Shown piece after piece: positions 20,387 through 29,455 of a stretch of DNA of 64,000 bases (positions are counted from its first letter, which is position 1; the number at the start of each line of letters is the position of its first letter). Source of the stretch: Salinicoccus carnicancri Crm (lineage in GTDB: Bacteria > Bacillota > Bacilli > Staphylococcales > Salinicoccaceae); NCBI RefSeq assembly GCF_000330705.1, contig NZ_ANAM01000006.1:434001-498000 (forward strand), given 5' to 3'. A program made the translations under genes and the position numbers. The notes under the pieces are model-generated. The model was not told the origin of the DNA. It worked only from the letters and a program-made list of their open reading frames with translations, and did not search any database.

Positions 20387-20426
20387 TGATTGAAAATGAT
20401 TATTTATGATTGACTTTGATTGTTAA
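20387..20426 (+). promoter_or_regulatory. Four tandem 10-bp repeats, probable FruR operator
   Basis: TGAT begins at 20387, 20397, 20407 and 20417, exactly 10 bases apart; three of the four copies read TGATTG. All copies lie on one face of the helix and cover the -35 box of the fruR promoter. Other DeoR-family repressors are known to bind tandem direct repeats. That FruR is the ligand is inference. Confidence 0.6.
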
Positions 20427-20438
20427 GAATGCTATTTT
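20410..20438 (+). promoter_or_regulatory. Promoter of fruR-fruK-fruA
   Basis: TTGACT (20410-20415), a 17-base spacer and TATTTT (20433-20438). The -35 box lies within the phased TGAT repeats, so a bound repressor would block polymerase. Confidence 0.65.
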
Positions 20439-20453
20439 GTAGATGGTGATGAA

Positions 20454-21224
20454 ATGATAACGAATCAGAGATATGAAAAAATCATGGATTATCTGAATGA
20501 AAGAGGGACAGGGTCGGTCAATGATCTTGTTGATATAACAAACAGCAGTACGGCCACTGTGCGCAGGGATCTGACGTATCTTGAATCCAGAGGCATGTTG
20601 AAGCGGGTCCATGGGGGAGCCACAGTGGAACAGATGGAACGGGAAGAGGATTATACTGAGAAGTCGGTTAAAAACCTGTCCGAAAAGATCAAAATCGCTC
20701 AGATTGCTTCGGAAATGATCGAGGATGGAGATACTGTATTCATTGATGCGGGAACGACCACCTATGAAATGATGCCGTTCATAAAAGCATCGGACGTTAC
20801 AGTTGTGACAAACAGCATCACACTGATCGACCAGCTGGTCAGAAACGGGCACAAAACCCACGTTTTGGGAGGCAGGGTGAAGCCGGCAACTAAAGCGGTG
20901 GTTGGTCATGATGTTATCGAAAAACTCAAAACCCTGTCCTTCGATAAGTGTTTCGTAGGAGTGAACGCAATTGATATCCATCACGGCTTCACCACACCGG
21001 ATGAAGATGAAGCCCATATCAAAAGAACGGCTGTAGAACAGGCCCGGAGGGCTTTTGTGCTTGCGGACAGCTCTAAATTTGAAAGAAGTGCATTCGTCAA
21101 ATTCGCATCACTGGCGGAGGCATCAATCATCACTGAGAATCCTGACCACCCGTATCTTATAAGGGCAGGATCAGGCGCAGAAATCACAGGAGGCAAAAGC
21201 AATGATCTATACAGTGACGTTTAA
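20454..21224 (+). CDS. fruR: DeoR-family repressor of the fructose operon
   Basis: The 256-residue protein has an N-terminal DeoR helix-turn-helix (residues 1-57, with SSTATVRRDLTYLE as recognition helix) and a C-terminal sugar-phosphate-sensing domain (about 75-230) with DAGTTTYEM and TNSITL. In related bacteria FruR is released by fructose 1-phosphate. It is the first gene of a three-gene operon with 1-phosphofructokinase and the fructose PTS permease, which identifies its role. It overlaps fruK by 23 bases. Confidence 0.9.
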   Translation: MITNQRYEKIMDYLNERGTGSVNDLVDITNSSTATVRRDLTYLESRGMLKRVHGGATVEQMEREEDYTEKSVKNLSEKIKIAQIASEMIEDGDTVFIDAGTTTYEMMPFIKASDVTVVTNSITLIDQLVRNGHKTHVLGGRVKPATKAVVGHDVIEKLKTLSFDKCFVGVNAIDIHHGFTTPDEDEAHIKRTAVEQARRAFVLADSSKFERSAFVKFASLAEASIITENPDHPYLIRAGSGAEITGGKSNDLYSDV

Positions 21225-22116
21225 CCCCTCGCTTGACTATGTAGTGAGACTGGACGAAGTTGATATCGGAGCTCTGAACAGGACCGGCGATACGGAAAAG
21301 TATGCCGGTGGAAAAGGCATCAATGTATCAAGGGTATTGAAGCAGCTCGGAAGGGAATCGACAGCCCTTGGATTCTGCGGTGGTTTTACCGGAGGATTCA
21401 TCAAAGATGCTTTGGAATCGCAGGGAATATCCCACCGGTTCATCGAAATCGAAGAGGACACAAGGATCAATATAAAACTCAAGACTGCATCTGAAACAGA
21501 AATTAATGCAGATGGTCCGAAAATCACGGACGAAAACATAGAATCGTTGAAAGATCAGCTGGCCGGACTCACCGGCGATGATCATGTCATATTTGCAGGA
21601 AGTGTACCGAAAGGGCATGATCGTCTGTACGAGGAGCTCTCGCGTCTGCTGTTTGAAAAAGATGTATCATTCTCCATAGACACAGAAGGCGGGAAACTGA
21701 CTTCGACTTTGCAATATAACCCCTACCTTATCAAACCGAATCTTTTCGAGCTTGAAGGGATTGCAGGCAGGAAGCTTGTCTGCGATACGGATATAGTAGA
21801 AGCAGCACAGGAACTGATTGAACGGGGAGCATCGAATGTTCTCGTCACTCTTGGCGGCAAAGGTGCAGTTTTTGTAAATCCCGATGTCCGGCTGCGGATT
21901 CCGTCCCCGGAGGGAGTACTGAGAAATTCAGTCGGCGCCGGAGATTCCACTGTGGCTGGTTTTATCGCAGTGTATAGAAGGGGCATAGAAGAACGTATAC
22001 GTTATGCGATTGCCAGCGGCAGCGCCACGGCTTTCAGTGACGATCTTGCCTCGGGCCACGAAATCGAGGCACTCGTGCCTCATATAGAAATCAATTCAAT
22101 CGAAGGGGTGGAATGA
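21202..22116 (+). CDS. fruK: 1-phosphofructokinase
   Basis: The 304-residue protein belongs to the PfkB/ribokinase family. It begins MIYTVTFNPSLDYV, has the GGKGINVSR substrate motif (about residues 36-44) and the anion-hole motif SVGAGDSTVAGF (near 245-256) with the catalytic Asp. It phosphorylates fructose 1-phosphate to fructose 1,6-bisphosphate, and context (fruA next door) favours this over tagatose 6-phosphate kinase. It overlaps fruR and fruA, so all three are probably translated together. Confidence 0.94.
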   Translation: MIYTVTFNPSLDYVVRLDEVDIGALNRTGDTEKYAGGKGINVSRVLKQLGRESTALGFCGGFTGGFIKDALESQGISHRFIEIEEDTRINIKLKTASETEINADGPKITDENIESLKDQLAGLTGDDHVIFAGSVPKGHDRLYEELSRLLFEKDVSFSIDTEGGKLTSTLQYNPYLIKPNLFELEGIAGRKLVCDTDIVEAAQELIERGASNVLVTLGGKGAVFVNPDVRLRIPSPEGVLRNSVGAGDSTVAGFIAVYRRGIEERIRYAIASGSATAFSDDLASGHEIEALVPHIEINSIEGVE

Positions 22117-23999
22117 TGAGAATAACTGAATTGCTGACTACTGATACAATCAACATGAATGTCAGTTCCGGGAACAAGGATTCTGTCATTGGGGAACTGG
22201 TACAGGGGCTCTATGATGCCCGCAGAATTACGGATAAAGACAAATTTGAAGCCGCAATCCACAGGAGGGAATCACAAAGTACAACAGGTGTCGGAGATGG
22301 CATTGCCATTCCCCATGCCCAGACAGGCGAAGTCGTCGCCCCCGCCATCATGTTTGGAAGAAGTGAAGCAGGTATTGATTACGACTCCATGGACGGACAG
22401 CCTGCATTTTTATTCTTCATGATAGCGGCACCGGAGGGTCAGGCTACTACTCATCTTGATGCATTGGCCAAGCTGTCTGCCATATTGATGAACGGGGAGG
22501 CAAGGGATCAGCTGATGGCTGCCAAGTCACCTGAAGATATCATCAATACGGTTGATCATTTTGATGACTCGGAGTCATCGGAGGAAGAAGCAGGGAGCTC
22601 AGGAGCATCCGACCGGCCCTTCCTCGTAGCCGTTACCGCCTGCCCGACAGGGATTGCCCATACCTACATGGCGGCAGACGCAATAAAGAAAAGAGCGGGC
22701 GAGCTCGGCATTGATATTAAAGTCGAAACAAACGGTTCGGCAGGGGTCAAGAACCCGCTGACGGCCGAAGATATAGAAAGGGCTTCTGGCATCATCGTTG
22801 CTGCCGACACAAATGTGGAAATGGCGCGATTTGACGGTAAGAATGTGGTAGAGGTCCCTGTCGCAGACGGCATCAAGCGCCCTGAAGAACTGATAAACGA
22901 GTCTATGGACAGCGCCAGGCCAAAATATTCTGCCGGATCGAAAAAAAAGGTTGATGCGGAATCGAACAGTGGTTCAAAAGGAAAACCATCCGTCTATAAG
23001 CACCTGATGAACGGTGTATCCAACATGCTGCCCTTCGTCGTGGCAGGTGGTATACTGATTGCAGTGAGCTTCATGTTCGGCATACATTCAGCAAATCCGG
23101 ATCATGCGGACTACAATCCGGTGGCTGAAATGATCAACTTTATCGGTTCAAATGCCTTTGAACTGATGATACCTATATTGGCCGGTTTCATTGCCATGAG
23201 CATCGCAGACAGACCTGGCCTTGCTCCCGGCATGGTCGGAGGCCTGATGGCATCTGCGATGGGTTCAGGCTTCCTCGGCGGGCTTATTGCCGGATTCCTT
23301 GCGGGCTTCCTGATGGTTGGCATCAAGAAAGCACTTGAAAATCTTCCCCAGGTACTGGATGGACTGAAGCCGGTTCTTTTATATCCGCTTCTGGGCGTAT
23401 TTCTGACCGGTGTCATCATGTACTATATCGTCGATCCGCCGGCGAGTGCACTGAATGACTGGATGAACACGACACTCAGCAACATGAGCGGTGGAAATAT
23501 CGTTCTTCTCGGAGCGATTGTCGGTGGCATGATGGCGGTAGACATGGGTGGACCGGTCAACAAGGCGGCCTACGCATTCGGCATCGCTGCACTATCCGCC
23601 GGCAACCCGGAACCGATTACAGCAGCCATGATCGGTGGTATGGTGCCGCCACTGGCCATTGCTTTTGCAACGATGGTGTTCAGGAACCGATTCACGCAGG
23701 TTGAACGTTCATCGGGGCCGACAAACCTGATCATGGGCGCCTCCTTCATCACAGAAGGTGCAATACCGTTCGCTGCTGCCGACCCGATACGTGTCATCCC
23801 TTCAATGATCATCGGTTCTGCAACAGCCGGCGCACTGGCAATGGCCTTTGCAACATCGATCAACGCACCGCACGGCGGTCTGTTCGTCGCCCTTACAATC
23901 GGTGAAGGAAAGCTGATGTTCCTTGCAGCTTTGCTCATCGGGGCAATCCTGTCAGGTGTGATTCTCGGACTTCTTAAGAAACCTGTTGAACAGAACTGA
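22113..23999 (+). CDS. fruA: Fructose-specific PTS enzyme IIABC
   Basis: A 628-residue three-domain permease. The order is IIA (about 1-150, phosphorylated His68 in AIPHAQ), a Ser/Glu linker, IIB (about 170-265, Cys177 in TACPTGIAHT) and the membrane domain IIC (about 290-628). It takes up fructose and delivers fructose 1-phosphate to FruK, using phosphate from HPr. The first codons are ATG ATG; either could start. A terminator ends the operon. Confidence 0.96.
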   Translation: MMRITELLTTDTINMNVSSGNKDSVIGELVQGLYDARRITDKDKFEAAIHRRESQSTTGVGDGIAIPHAQTGEVVAPAIMFGRSEAGIDYDSMDGQPAFLFFMIAAPEGQATTHLDALAKLSAILMNGEARDQLMAAKSPEDIINTVDHFDDSESSEEEAGSSGASDRPFLVAVTACPTGIAHTYMAADAIKKRAGELGIDIKVETNGSAGVKNPLTAEDIERASGIIVAADTNVEMARFDGKNVVEVPVADGIKRPEELINESMDSARPKYSAGSKKKVDAESNSGSKGKPSVYKHLMNGVSNMLPFVVAGGILIAVSFMFGIHSANPDHADYNPVAEMINFIGSNAFELMIPILAGFIAMSIADRPGLAPGMVGGLMASAMGSGFLGGLIAGFLAGFLMVGIKKALENLPQVLDGLKPVLLYPLLGVFLTGVIMYYIVDPPASALNDWMNTTLSNMSGGNIVLLGAIVGGMMAVDMGGPVNKAAYAFGIAALSAGNPEPITAAMIGGMVPPLAIAFATMVFRNRFTQVERSSGPTNLIMGASFITEGAIPFAAADPIRVIPSMIIGSATAGALAMAFATSINAPHGGLFVALTIGEGKLMFLAALLIGAILSGVILGLLKKPVEQN

Positions 24000-24027
24000 C
24001 TTTACAATTAAAAACTGGACCAACATG

Positions 24028-24060
24028 AAAACCGGACCGGCAAATGCCGGTCCGGTTTTT
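24028..24060 (+). terminator. Terminator of the fru operon
   Basis: AAAACCGGACCGGC-AAAT-GCCGGTCCGGTTTTT forms a very stable stem with T run; the A run also permits minus-strand function for the convergent exporter gene. Confidence 0.9.
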
Positions 24061-24067
24061 CGTCTGT

Positions 24068-24559
24068 TTACTGATCCAGTACATCTTTCAGGAACTGTCT
24101 GTCACCGAGCCCGATTATATCGATCCCGTAATATAAGAGTATGGAAATTGTGACAGTGGATACTGTGACGCTGAGAGTCACCCACCAGAATGTCGCCTTC
24201 CGGGAGCCGCCAAGGATGACTGCCATGAGCGCAGTGAAATGGCTGCCCACGAAGAACGGACCGATGAATGCCAGGCCGGGCAGACCGAATTTCCGGAAAA
24301 TACTTTCCGCCCGCTCACTTTTCCTGCTCTTGTCTTTTCCTGCCTTTTCACGCTTGTGCAGATACCATTTTTTACTCCGGTCCATCATGGTGATGAGGAT
24401 AAGGAGGGTCAGGAGGTTGCCGGCAATACCGATGATATTGGTCATGAAGAAATTCATGCCGCCGACGATGCCGATCGGAACGACAATGAATGCTTCGAGA
24501 AGCGGAACGGCGGAAAGGATGAATACGATGATATAGGCGATCAGCAATGAGATGTTCAT
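24068..24559 (-). CDS. Small multi-drug export family membrane protein
   Basis: A 163-residue protein with about four hydrophobic helices (near 5-35, 40-58, 95-118, 128-150) and a basic cytoplasmic loop (about 60-90, KREKAGKDKSRK). The start MNISLLIAYIIVFILSAVPLLE and the later GLPGLAFIGPFFVG fit the Sm_multidrug_ex family (COG2426). The export role of that family rests on little evidence. GGAGGTACT precedes the ATG. It stands alone, convergent with fruA. Confidence 0.75.
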   Translation of the reverse strand: MNISLLIAYIIVFILSAVPLLEAFIVVPIGIVGGMNFFMTNIIGIAGNLLTLLILITMMDRSKKWYLHKREKAGKDKSRKSERAESIFRKFGLPGLAFIGPFFVGSHFTALMAVILGGSRKATFWWVTLSVTVSTVTISILLYYGIDIIGLGDRQFLKDVLDQ

Positions 24560-24693
24560 AGTACCTCCAGTATTTCAAATATAATTAAATTATAAACGAA
24601 TACCACGCATAAGAAAAATGATGTTGGCAGCAATGCAGTCTTATTTGAAAAATGATATACTTATTGAAAATTCTAAAATCAGGGTGATGGAAT

Positions 24694-25872
24694 ATGGACA
24701 TATCAAGAGAAATCATTGACGATGCAATAGACTTCAGAAGAATACTGCACAGAAACCCGGAACTCAGCACCATGGAGCAGGGAACATCCAGGCGTATACG
24801 CGCCCAGCTGGAGAAGCTGGGTATTCCTTATAAAGACGGGTTTGCCGGTACAGGCATACTCGGAATCATAGAAGGGGAACACCCGGGCAGGACAGTGGGC
24901 CTCAGAGCGGATATTGATGCGTTGCCGATCGATGAAATGTCGGGAGAGGATTTCAGTTCGGAAAACCCCGGCGTCATGCATGCATGTGGGCATGACGCCC
25001 ATACTTCGATGCTGATTGCGACTGCACGTGTACTCCAGGGACGCATTGACGAAATACATGGAACTGTATTGCTTATCTTCCAGCCTGCCGAAGAGCTGTC
25101 CCCTGTGGGAGGCTCCCAAAGGATGATGGATGATGGTGTATTTGAAGACTATACACCTGACGTCCTGATTGGACAGCATGTATGGCCGGGGCTCGAAGTG
25201 GGGAAATTTGGGGTGATGTCCGGTCCGATCATGGGCAACTCGGATAAATTTTTCCTGAAGATAAAGGGTTCCGGTGGACATGCATCCATGCCTCATGACA
25301 CCGTGGATGCAATCATCGTTGCTAACCAGGTCGTTTCATCTCTCCAGACAATTGTAAGCAGGAATGCCGATCCCATGGAACCGGCAGTCGTGACTGTCGG
25401 CCGTTTTGAAGGTGGTACAAAACATAATGTCATTGCGGAGTCGGTCGAAATAGAGGGAACCATCCGTACGCAGTCAGACACGATGAAACAGCTTGCAAAA
25501 AAACGCTTCTTTGAAATTGTTGAAAAGGTGACCGGGGCGATGGATGCCGAAGTGGAGATACAATTTGATGACGGATACCCCGCCACAGTGAATACTGAAA
25601 AATGGGCAGACAGGCTCTATGAGACTGTGCGCACATTATACGGAGAGGACGCACTACCCAGAGTGAATCCAAGTCTCGCAGGTGAAGATTTCAGCAGATT
25701 CCTGCAAAAGTATCCCGGTGTCTACTATTGGCTGGGCAGTTCGGTCGGAGAAGGGCAGAAGCCGCTTCACAATCCTGCATTCAGATTCAATGAAGACGCC
25801 ATCCATTACGGAGTGAGCGTAATGAGCCAGGCGGCCATTGATACTCTGAACACATTGAATGAGGCTGAATGA
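24694..25872 (+). CDS. M20 family amidohydrolase
   Basis: A 392-residue metal-dependent amidohydrolase of the M20D group (hippurate / N-acyl amino acid hydrolase type). Visible metal-site motifs are LRADIDALP (about 71-79), HACGHDAHTSM (about 91-101) and FQPAEE (about 125-130). A dimerisation domain is inserted in the middle and NPSLAGEDFS lies near the end. The exact substrate (acyl-amino acid, indole-acetyl amino acid or other) cannot be read from sequence. It has its own start region and is not part of an operon. Confidence 0.85.
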   Translation: MDISREIIDDAIDFRRILHRNPELSTMEQGTSRRIRAQLEKLGIPYKDGFAGTGILGIIEGEHPGRTVGLRADIDALPIDEMSGEDFSSENPGVMHACGHDAHTSMLIATARVLQGRIDEIHGTVLLIFQPAEELSPVGGSQRMMDDGVFEDYTPDVLIGQHVWPGLEVGKFGVMSGPIMGNSDKFFLKIKGSGGHASMPHDTVDAIIVANQVVSSLQTIVSRNADPMEPAVVTVGRFEGGTKHNVIAESVEIEGTIRTQSDTMKQLAKKRFFEIVEKVTGAMDAEVEIQFDDGYPATVNTEKWADRLYETVRTLYGEDALPRVNPSLAGEDFSRFLQKYPGVYYWLGSSVGEGQKPLHNPAFRFNEDAIHYGVSVMSQAAIDTLNTLNEAE

Positions 25873-25904
25873 AAATAGAACCCGTCCCGCAGATACGGGA
25901 CGGG
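25872..25904 (-). terminator. Shared hairpin between the M20 gene and the helical-repeat gene
   Basis: CCCGTCCCG (25881-25889), loop CAGATA and CGGGACGGG. On the minus strand it is followed by TTCTATTTTC, so it serves the minus-strand gene best. Confidence 0.7.
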
Positions 25905-25908
25905 ATTG

Positions 25909-26484
25909 TCATACCTGGGCGTTGATTTTATCATCGCAGTATTCCAGGGCTTTACTTGCGGATCCGGCCAGCACCGGATCGCTATTTTGAATTGCCAGTG
26001 ATCGGGCGTCATCAAAAGCTGCTCTCGCCCAGTTGTAATGCCGCATTTCCATATAGCATTTCCCGCGCTGATATTCCAGAGCTCCTGTGTATCGGTCATA
26101 ACCATGCCTGTTGATGATGGTCTCAGCTTTTTCGAAGCACAACAGTGCCTTTTTGTATTCATTGGCATATATATAGCTTACAGCGAGGTTTATGAAGGAT
26201 TTCACCTGCCTGCGTTCATTATCTGACAGCAGACGCAGGTTCTCTGAATGATAATGGATGGACTCATCCGGCTTGTTTATTATTCTGTAAAGGTTACCCA
26301 ATGAATTGGTTGCGAACAGTTTCTCCTCTACTGACAGCTGATCCTGCTCCATCTGTTCCTCGAGATTGAATATGATATCCAGTACTTTTTCATCATCGTA
26401 TACCTGTTCCCGCAGATTCTGACCCGGGTCATAATAAGTATGCTGAAATACATCATCAACTATTTTCTCCATCGAATGATTCAT
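25909..26484 (-). CDS. Hypothetical helical-repeat (TPR-like) protein
   Basis: A 191-residue soluble protein. Pairs of helices with TPR-like spacing are visible: TNSLGNLYRIINKPDESIHY, SFINLAVSYIYANEYKKALLC, and GALEYQRGKCYMEMRHYNWA with small-large residue patterns typical of TPR. It has no catalytic motif or signal peptide. TPR proteins usually hold other proteins; the partner is unknown. GAGGGG is correctly spaced for the ATG at 26484 and abuts the upstream ATG at 26493, so I chose 26484. Single-gene transcript. Confidence 0.7.
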   Translation of the reverse strand: MNHSMEKIVDDVFQHTYYDPGQNLREQVYDDEKVLDIIFNLEEQMEQDQLSVEEKLFATNSLGNLYRIINKPDESIHYHSENLRLLSDNERRQVKSFINLAVSYIYANEYKKALLCFEKAETIINRHGYDRYTGALEYQRGKCYMEMRHYNWARAAFDDARSLAIQNSDPVLAGSASKALEYCDDKINAQV

Positions 26485-26602
26485 CCATATCATCCCCTCT
26501 GTTTTTAATGTGACCCTCCATGACTGTTAACTTTTTACACGTATAGCATACCACTAACTCAATAATGGGGAAAGCGGTAACAATATGCAGCTGGGTCTGG
26601 AT

Positions 26603-26626
26603 GTTTGAAACATACGCATTAGGTAA
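26603..26626 (+). promoter_or_regulatory. Possible sigma-B promoter of the GNAT gene
   Basis: GTTTGA (26603-26608), a 12-base spacer and AGGTAA (26621-26626) resemble the sigma-B pattern GTTTWW-N12-15-GGGWAW with a mismatch in each box. It lies about 45 bases before the start codon. Confidence 0.35.
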
Positions 26627-26669
26627 ATAGACCAGTAATGATAATGCACATTATGAGGGAGGAAGCGAC

Positions 26670-26942
26670 TTGAATATCAAAAAAGGTGATAATAAATTCT
26701 TCATCGGCGAAGACGAGCTCAACCCGGAAGGTGAACTTATTTTTGATACTGATGATAAAGGGGACTATGTCATCAAACACACGGAAGTGAAAGACGGCCT
26801 GAGTGGACAGGGAGCGGGAAAAAGACTTGTGGATACGATGGTCGACTTTGCCCGCCAGGAAGATAAGAAGATAAAGGCGGAATGTCCTTTTGCCAGAAGT
26901 GTTATGGAAAAAGATGATGATTACAGACAGCTTCTCAAATAA
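26670..26942 (+). CDS. Small GNAT-like N-acetyltransferase (YjdJ/YidJ type)
   Basis: A 90-residue protein of the short GNAT family found in Gram-positive bacteria. The acetyl-CoA pyrophosphate loop appears as LSGQGAGKRLV (about residues 44-54), and the tail CPFARSVMEKDDDY matches the family ending. Known length is about 90-100 residues, so it is complete. The substrate is unknown. The start is TTG with GAGGGAGG eight to ten bases upstream. A terminator follows. Confidence 0.82.
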   Translation: MNIKKGDNKFFIGEDELNPEGELIFDTDDKGDYVIKHTEVKDGLSGQGAGKRLVDTMVDFARQEDKKIKAECPFARSVMEKDDDYRQLLK

Positions 26943-26947
26943 CCAGC

Positions 26948-26979
26948 AATGCCGGGCCTGTCATTACCCGGCATTTTCT
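26948..26979 (+). terminator. Terminator of the GNAT gene
   Basis: AATGCCGGG and CCCGGCATT flank a 10-base loop and are followed by TTCTCC. Confidence 0.7.
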
Positions 26980-27029
26980 CCGTAGTATAAATGGTGTATA
27001 CTGTCAGGGTATGCGAAAGGATGATAATA

Positions 27030-29213
27030 TTGGCGAAAAGTGTAGTATTGGCTGAAAAACCTTCGGTCGCACGTGATATTGCAGGCGTGCTGAAGTGTCA
27101 TAAAAAAGGGAATGGATACCTTGAAGGGGATAAGTACATAGTGACATGGGCACTCGGCCATCTGGTAACACTGGCAGACCCGGAAAGCTACGATAAAAAG
27201 TATAAACAGTGGAAACTTGAAGATCTGCCCATGCTCCCGGAACCATTGAAGCTGACGGTCATCAAAAAATCAGGTAAGCAGTTCAATGCAGTAAAATCAC
27301 AGCTCATCCGCAAAGATGTAGACAGAATCATCGTCGCCACCGATGCGGGCAGGGAAGGCGAATTGGTTGCAAGATGGATTGTCGATAAGGCGAAAGTCCA
27401 TAAACCGATTGAACGACTGTGGATTTCTTCCGTTACGGATAAGGCCATTAAAGAAGGTTTCGAACGACTGAAGCCGGGCAGGGATTATGAGAACCTGTAC
27501 AAGGCGGCAGTCGCCCGCTCAGAAGCAGACTGGTATATCGGGCTCAACGCTTCAAGGGCATTGACTACAAAGTTCAATGCCCAGCTCAATTGCGGACGTG
27601 TCCAGACACCGACACTTGCAATGATTGAACAGCGGGAAAATGAAATCAGAAACTTTAAAGCAAAGACCTATTACGGCATGGAAGCCTCCACCGGCTCAAT
27701 CAGGTTCACATGGCAGGACGAGAAGGGCGCCAGCCGCAGTTTTGACGGTGAGAACATCGACTCCATCATCCGAAAAATAGGCAATGAACACATGCAGGTG
27801 ACGGATGTAATGAAGAAAACGAAGCGGACCCATGCCCCGTTACTGTATGACCTGACGGAACTGCAGCGGGATGCAAACAGACAGTTCGGCCTTTCTGCCA
27901 AAGAAACACTGAATGTGATGCAGAGTCTCTATGAAAGGCACAAAGTGGTGACGTATCCAAGGACGGACTCCAGATACCTGTCCAGTGATATCGTCTCCAC
28001 CATACCCGAACGGCTCAAGGCTTGCGGCATAGGCGAGTACAGAAGTGCGGCGACGAAAATCCTGAGAAATAAGATCCAGGCTAACAATTCATTTGTCGAT
28101 GATAAAAAGGTCAGTGACCACCATGCCATAATCCCGACGGAAAATCACGTCCATCCTTCGGACTTCAGTGAACGGGAGAGGAGGATCTATGACCTTATCG
28201 TCAAAAGGTTCCTTGCCGTCCTTCTGCCTGCACATGAATATGAACAGCTGACAGTTACTGCGGCGATGGGTGCGGAATCATTTACAGCGCGCGGCAAAAC
28301 AGTCAGGAAAAATGGCTGGAAGGAAGTTTATGCAAACAAGTATGATGATGGTGAAGAGAATGAAGTACCGGATCAGCGCCTGCCGGATTTAAATCACGGT
28401 GATAAGCTTGAAGTGCGGAATGTCACACGGACTTCCGGGCAGACGAAACCGCCTGCAAGGTTCACAGAGGCGACGCTTCTGTCAGCGATGGAGAACCCGG
28501 CAAAATATATGGAAGTCCATGACCGCAAACTCAAGGAGACGCTCCAGTCGACGGGCGGCCTCGGCACCGTGGCGACACGTGCAGATATCATAGACAAACT
28601 TTTCAATTCATTCATGGTGGAACGCCGGGGACAGCAGATCAGCATCACTTCCAAAGGCAGGCAGCTTCTGGAACTGGTGCCTGAGGCCCTGAAGTCCCCT
28701 GCTACAACCGCGATATGGGAGCAGAAACTCGAGGATATTGCCCGGGGCAATCTGGGGAAAGATGTTTTCATCGAAGAGATGAAAACACATACGAAAAAAA
28801 TCACTGCGGAAATTAAAAACAGCGAAAAAAAATATAAACATGACAACATTTCTGGTAAAACATGCCCGGACTGCGGAAAACCGCTTCTCGAAGTGAACGG
28901 AAAGCGGGGCAAAATGCTTGTGTGCCAGGACCGGGAATGCGGGCACCGCAAAAATGTAGCGAAGACGACAAATGCAAGATGTCCGAAGTGTAAAAAGAAA
29001 ATGACTCTGAGCGGCGAAGGGGACGGCCAGATATTCACATGCAGATGCGGCTACCGGGAAAAGCTTTCAGCATTTGAAGCCCGCCGCAAAAAAGAGGGCA
29101 GAGGCAAAGTGGATAAACGAACGGTCAATAAATATCTTAAAGATCAGGAAGAAGAGGAACCAATCAATAATGCCCTCGCAGAACAGCTCAAAGCCCTGAA
29201 TCTGGATAAATAG
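27030..29213 (+). CDS. topB: DNA topoisomerase III
   Basis: A type IA topoisomerase of 727 residues. The Toprim domain opens with VLAEKPSVARDIA, the acidic patch TDAGREGE lies near residue 107, and the active-site tyrosine is in VTYPRTDSRYL (near 310). The C-terminus has zinc-ribbon-like cysteine pairs (CPDCGKP, CQDRECGHR, CPKCKKKM, CRCGYR). It resolves single-stranded crossings during replication and recombination. The frame is open from 26991; AAAGG at 27014-27019 suits the TTG at 27030 better than the ATG at 27021, but either is possible. Confidence 0.93.
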   Translation: MAKSVVLAEKPSVARDIAGVLKCHKKGNGYLEGDKYIVTWALGHLVTLADPESYDKKYKQWKLEDLPMLPEPLKLTVIKKSGKQFNAVKSQLIRKDVDRIIVATDAGREGELVARWIVDKAKVHKPIERLWISSVTDKAIKEGFERLKPGRDYENLYKAAVARSEADWYIGLNASRALTTKFNAQLNCGRVQTPTLAMIEQRENEIRNFKAKTYYGMEASTGSIRFTWQDEKGASRSFDGENIDSIIRKIGNEHMQVTDVMKKTKRTHAPLLYDLTELQRDANRQFGLSAKETLNVMQSLYERHKVVTYPRTDSRYLSSDIVSTIPERLKACGIGEYRSAATKILRNKIQANNSFVDDKKVSDHHAIIPTENHVHPSDFSERERRIYDLIVKRFLAVLLPAHEYEQLTVTAAMGAESFTARGKTVRKNGWKEVYANKYDDGEENEVPDQRLPDLNHGDKLEVRNVTRTSGQTKPPARFTEATLLSAMENPAKYMEVHDRKLKETLQSTGGLGTVATRADIIDKLFNSFMVERRGQQISITSKGRQLLELVPEALKSPATTAIWEQKLEDIARGNLGKDVFIEEMKTHTKKITAEIKNSEKKYKHDNISGKTCPDCGKPLLEVNGKRGKMLVCQDRECGHRKNVAKTTNARCPKCKKKMTLSGEGDGQIFTCRCGYREKLSAFEARRKKEGRGKVDKRTVNKYLKDQEEEEPINNALAEQLKALNLDK

Positions 29214-29238
29214 GTGCAATACTGAAGGAGCAGATGGT

Positions 29239-29418
29239 ATGAGTATTGTATTCATGGTCATATTCATGGTCCTTATGTTTCCAATCATTATGACAGCATT
29301 CATCTACCTGGCCCGAGACAGGAAAGAATTCAGCAGGATCATACTGTATATTTGGACAACCGCTATATTCATAGCCGGATTGTATGTGTTATACTTCCTA
29401 TTTACAAAACTTTTATAG
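29239..29418 (+). CDS. Hypothetical 59-residue membrane protein
   Basis: A short frame starting MSIVFMVIFMVLMFPIIM with GAAGGAG upstream. It has two hydrophobic helices (about 2-24 and 34-57) separated by a charged turn (ARDRKEFSR), so it looks like a two-pass membrane hairpin. I do not recognise the family. It lies between topB and two other small membrane-protein genes, and the three may be co-transcribed. Too short for a 60-codon cut-off. Confidence 0.65.
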   Translation: MSIVFMVIFMVLMFPIIMTAFIYLARDRKEFSRIILYIWTTAIFIAGLYVLYFLFTKLL

Positions 29419-29455
29419 TAGACAAAGTAGACGCTTATTTTAAGGAGAGAAAACT

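Noticed and set aside
22159-22422. An open frame inside fruA
   Set aside because: It lies in a different frame within the IIA domain and has no ribosome binding site or family match.
24640-24690. CodY-like sequence before the M20 amidohydrolase gene
   Set aside because: TTGAAAATTC-type bases occur, but only about 9 of 15 positions match the CodY consensus, which is common by chance in AT-rich leaders.
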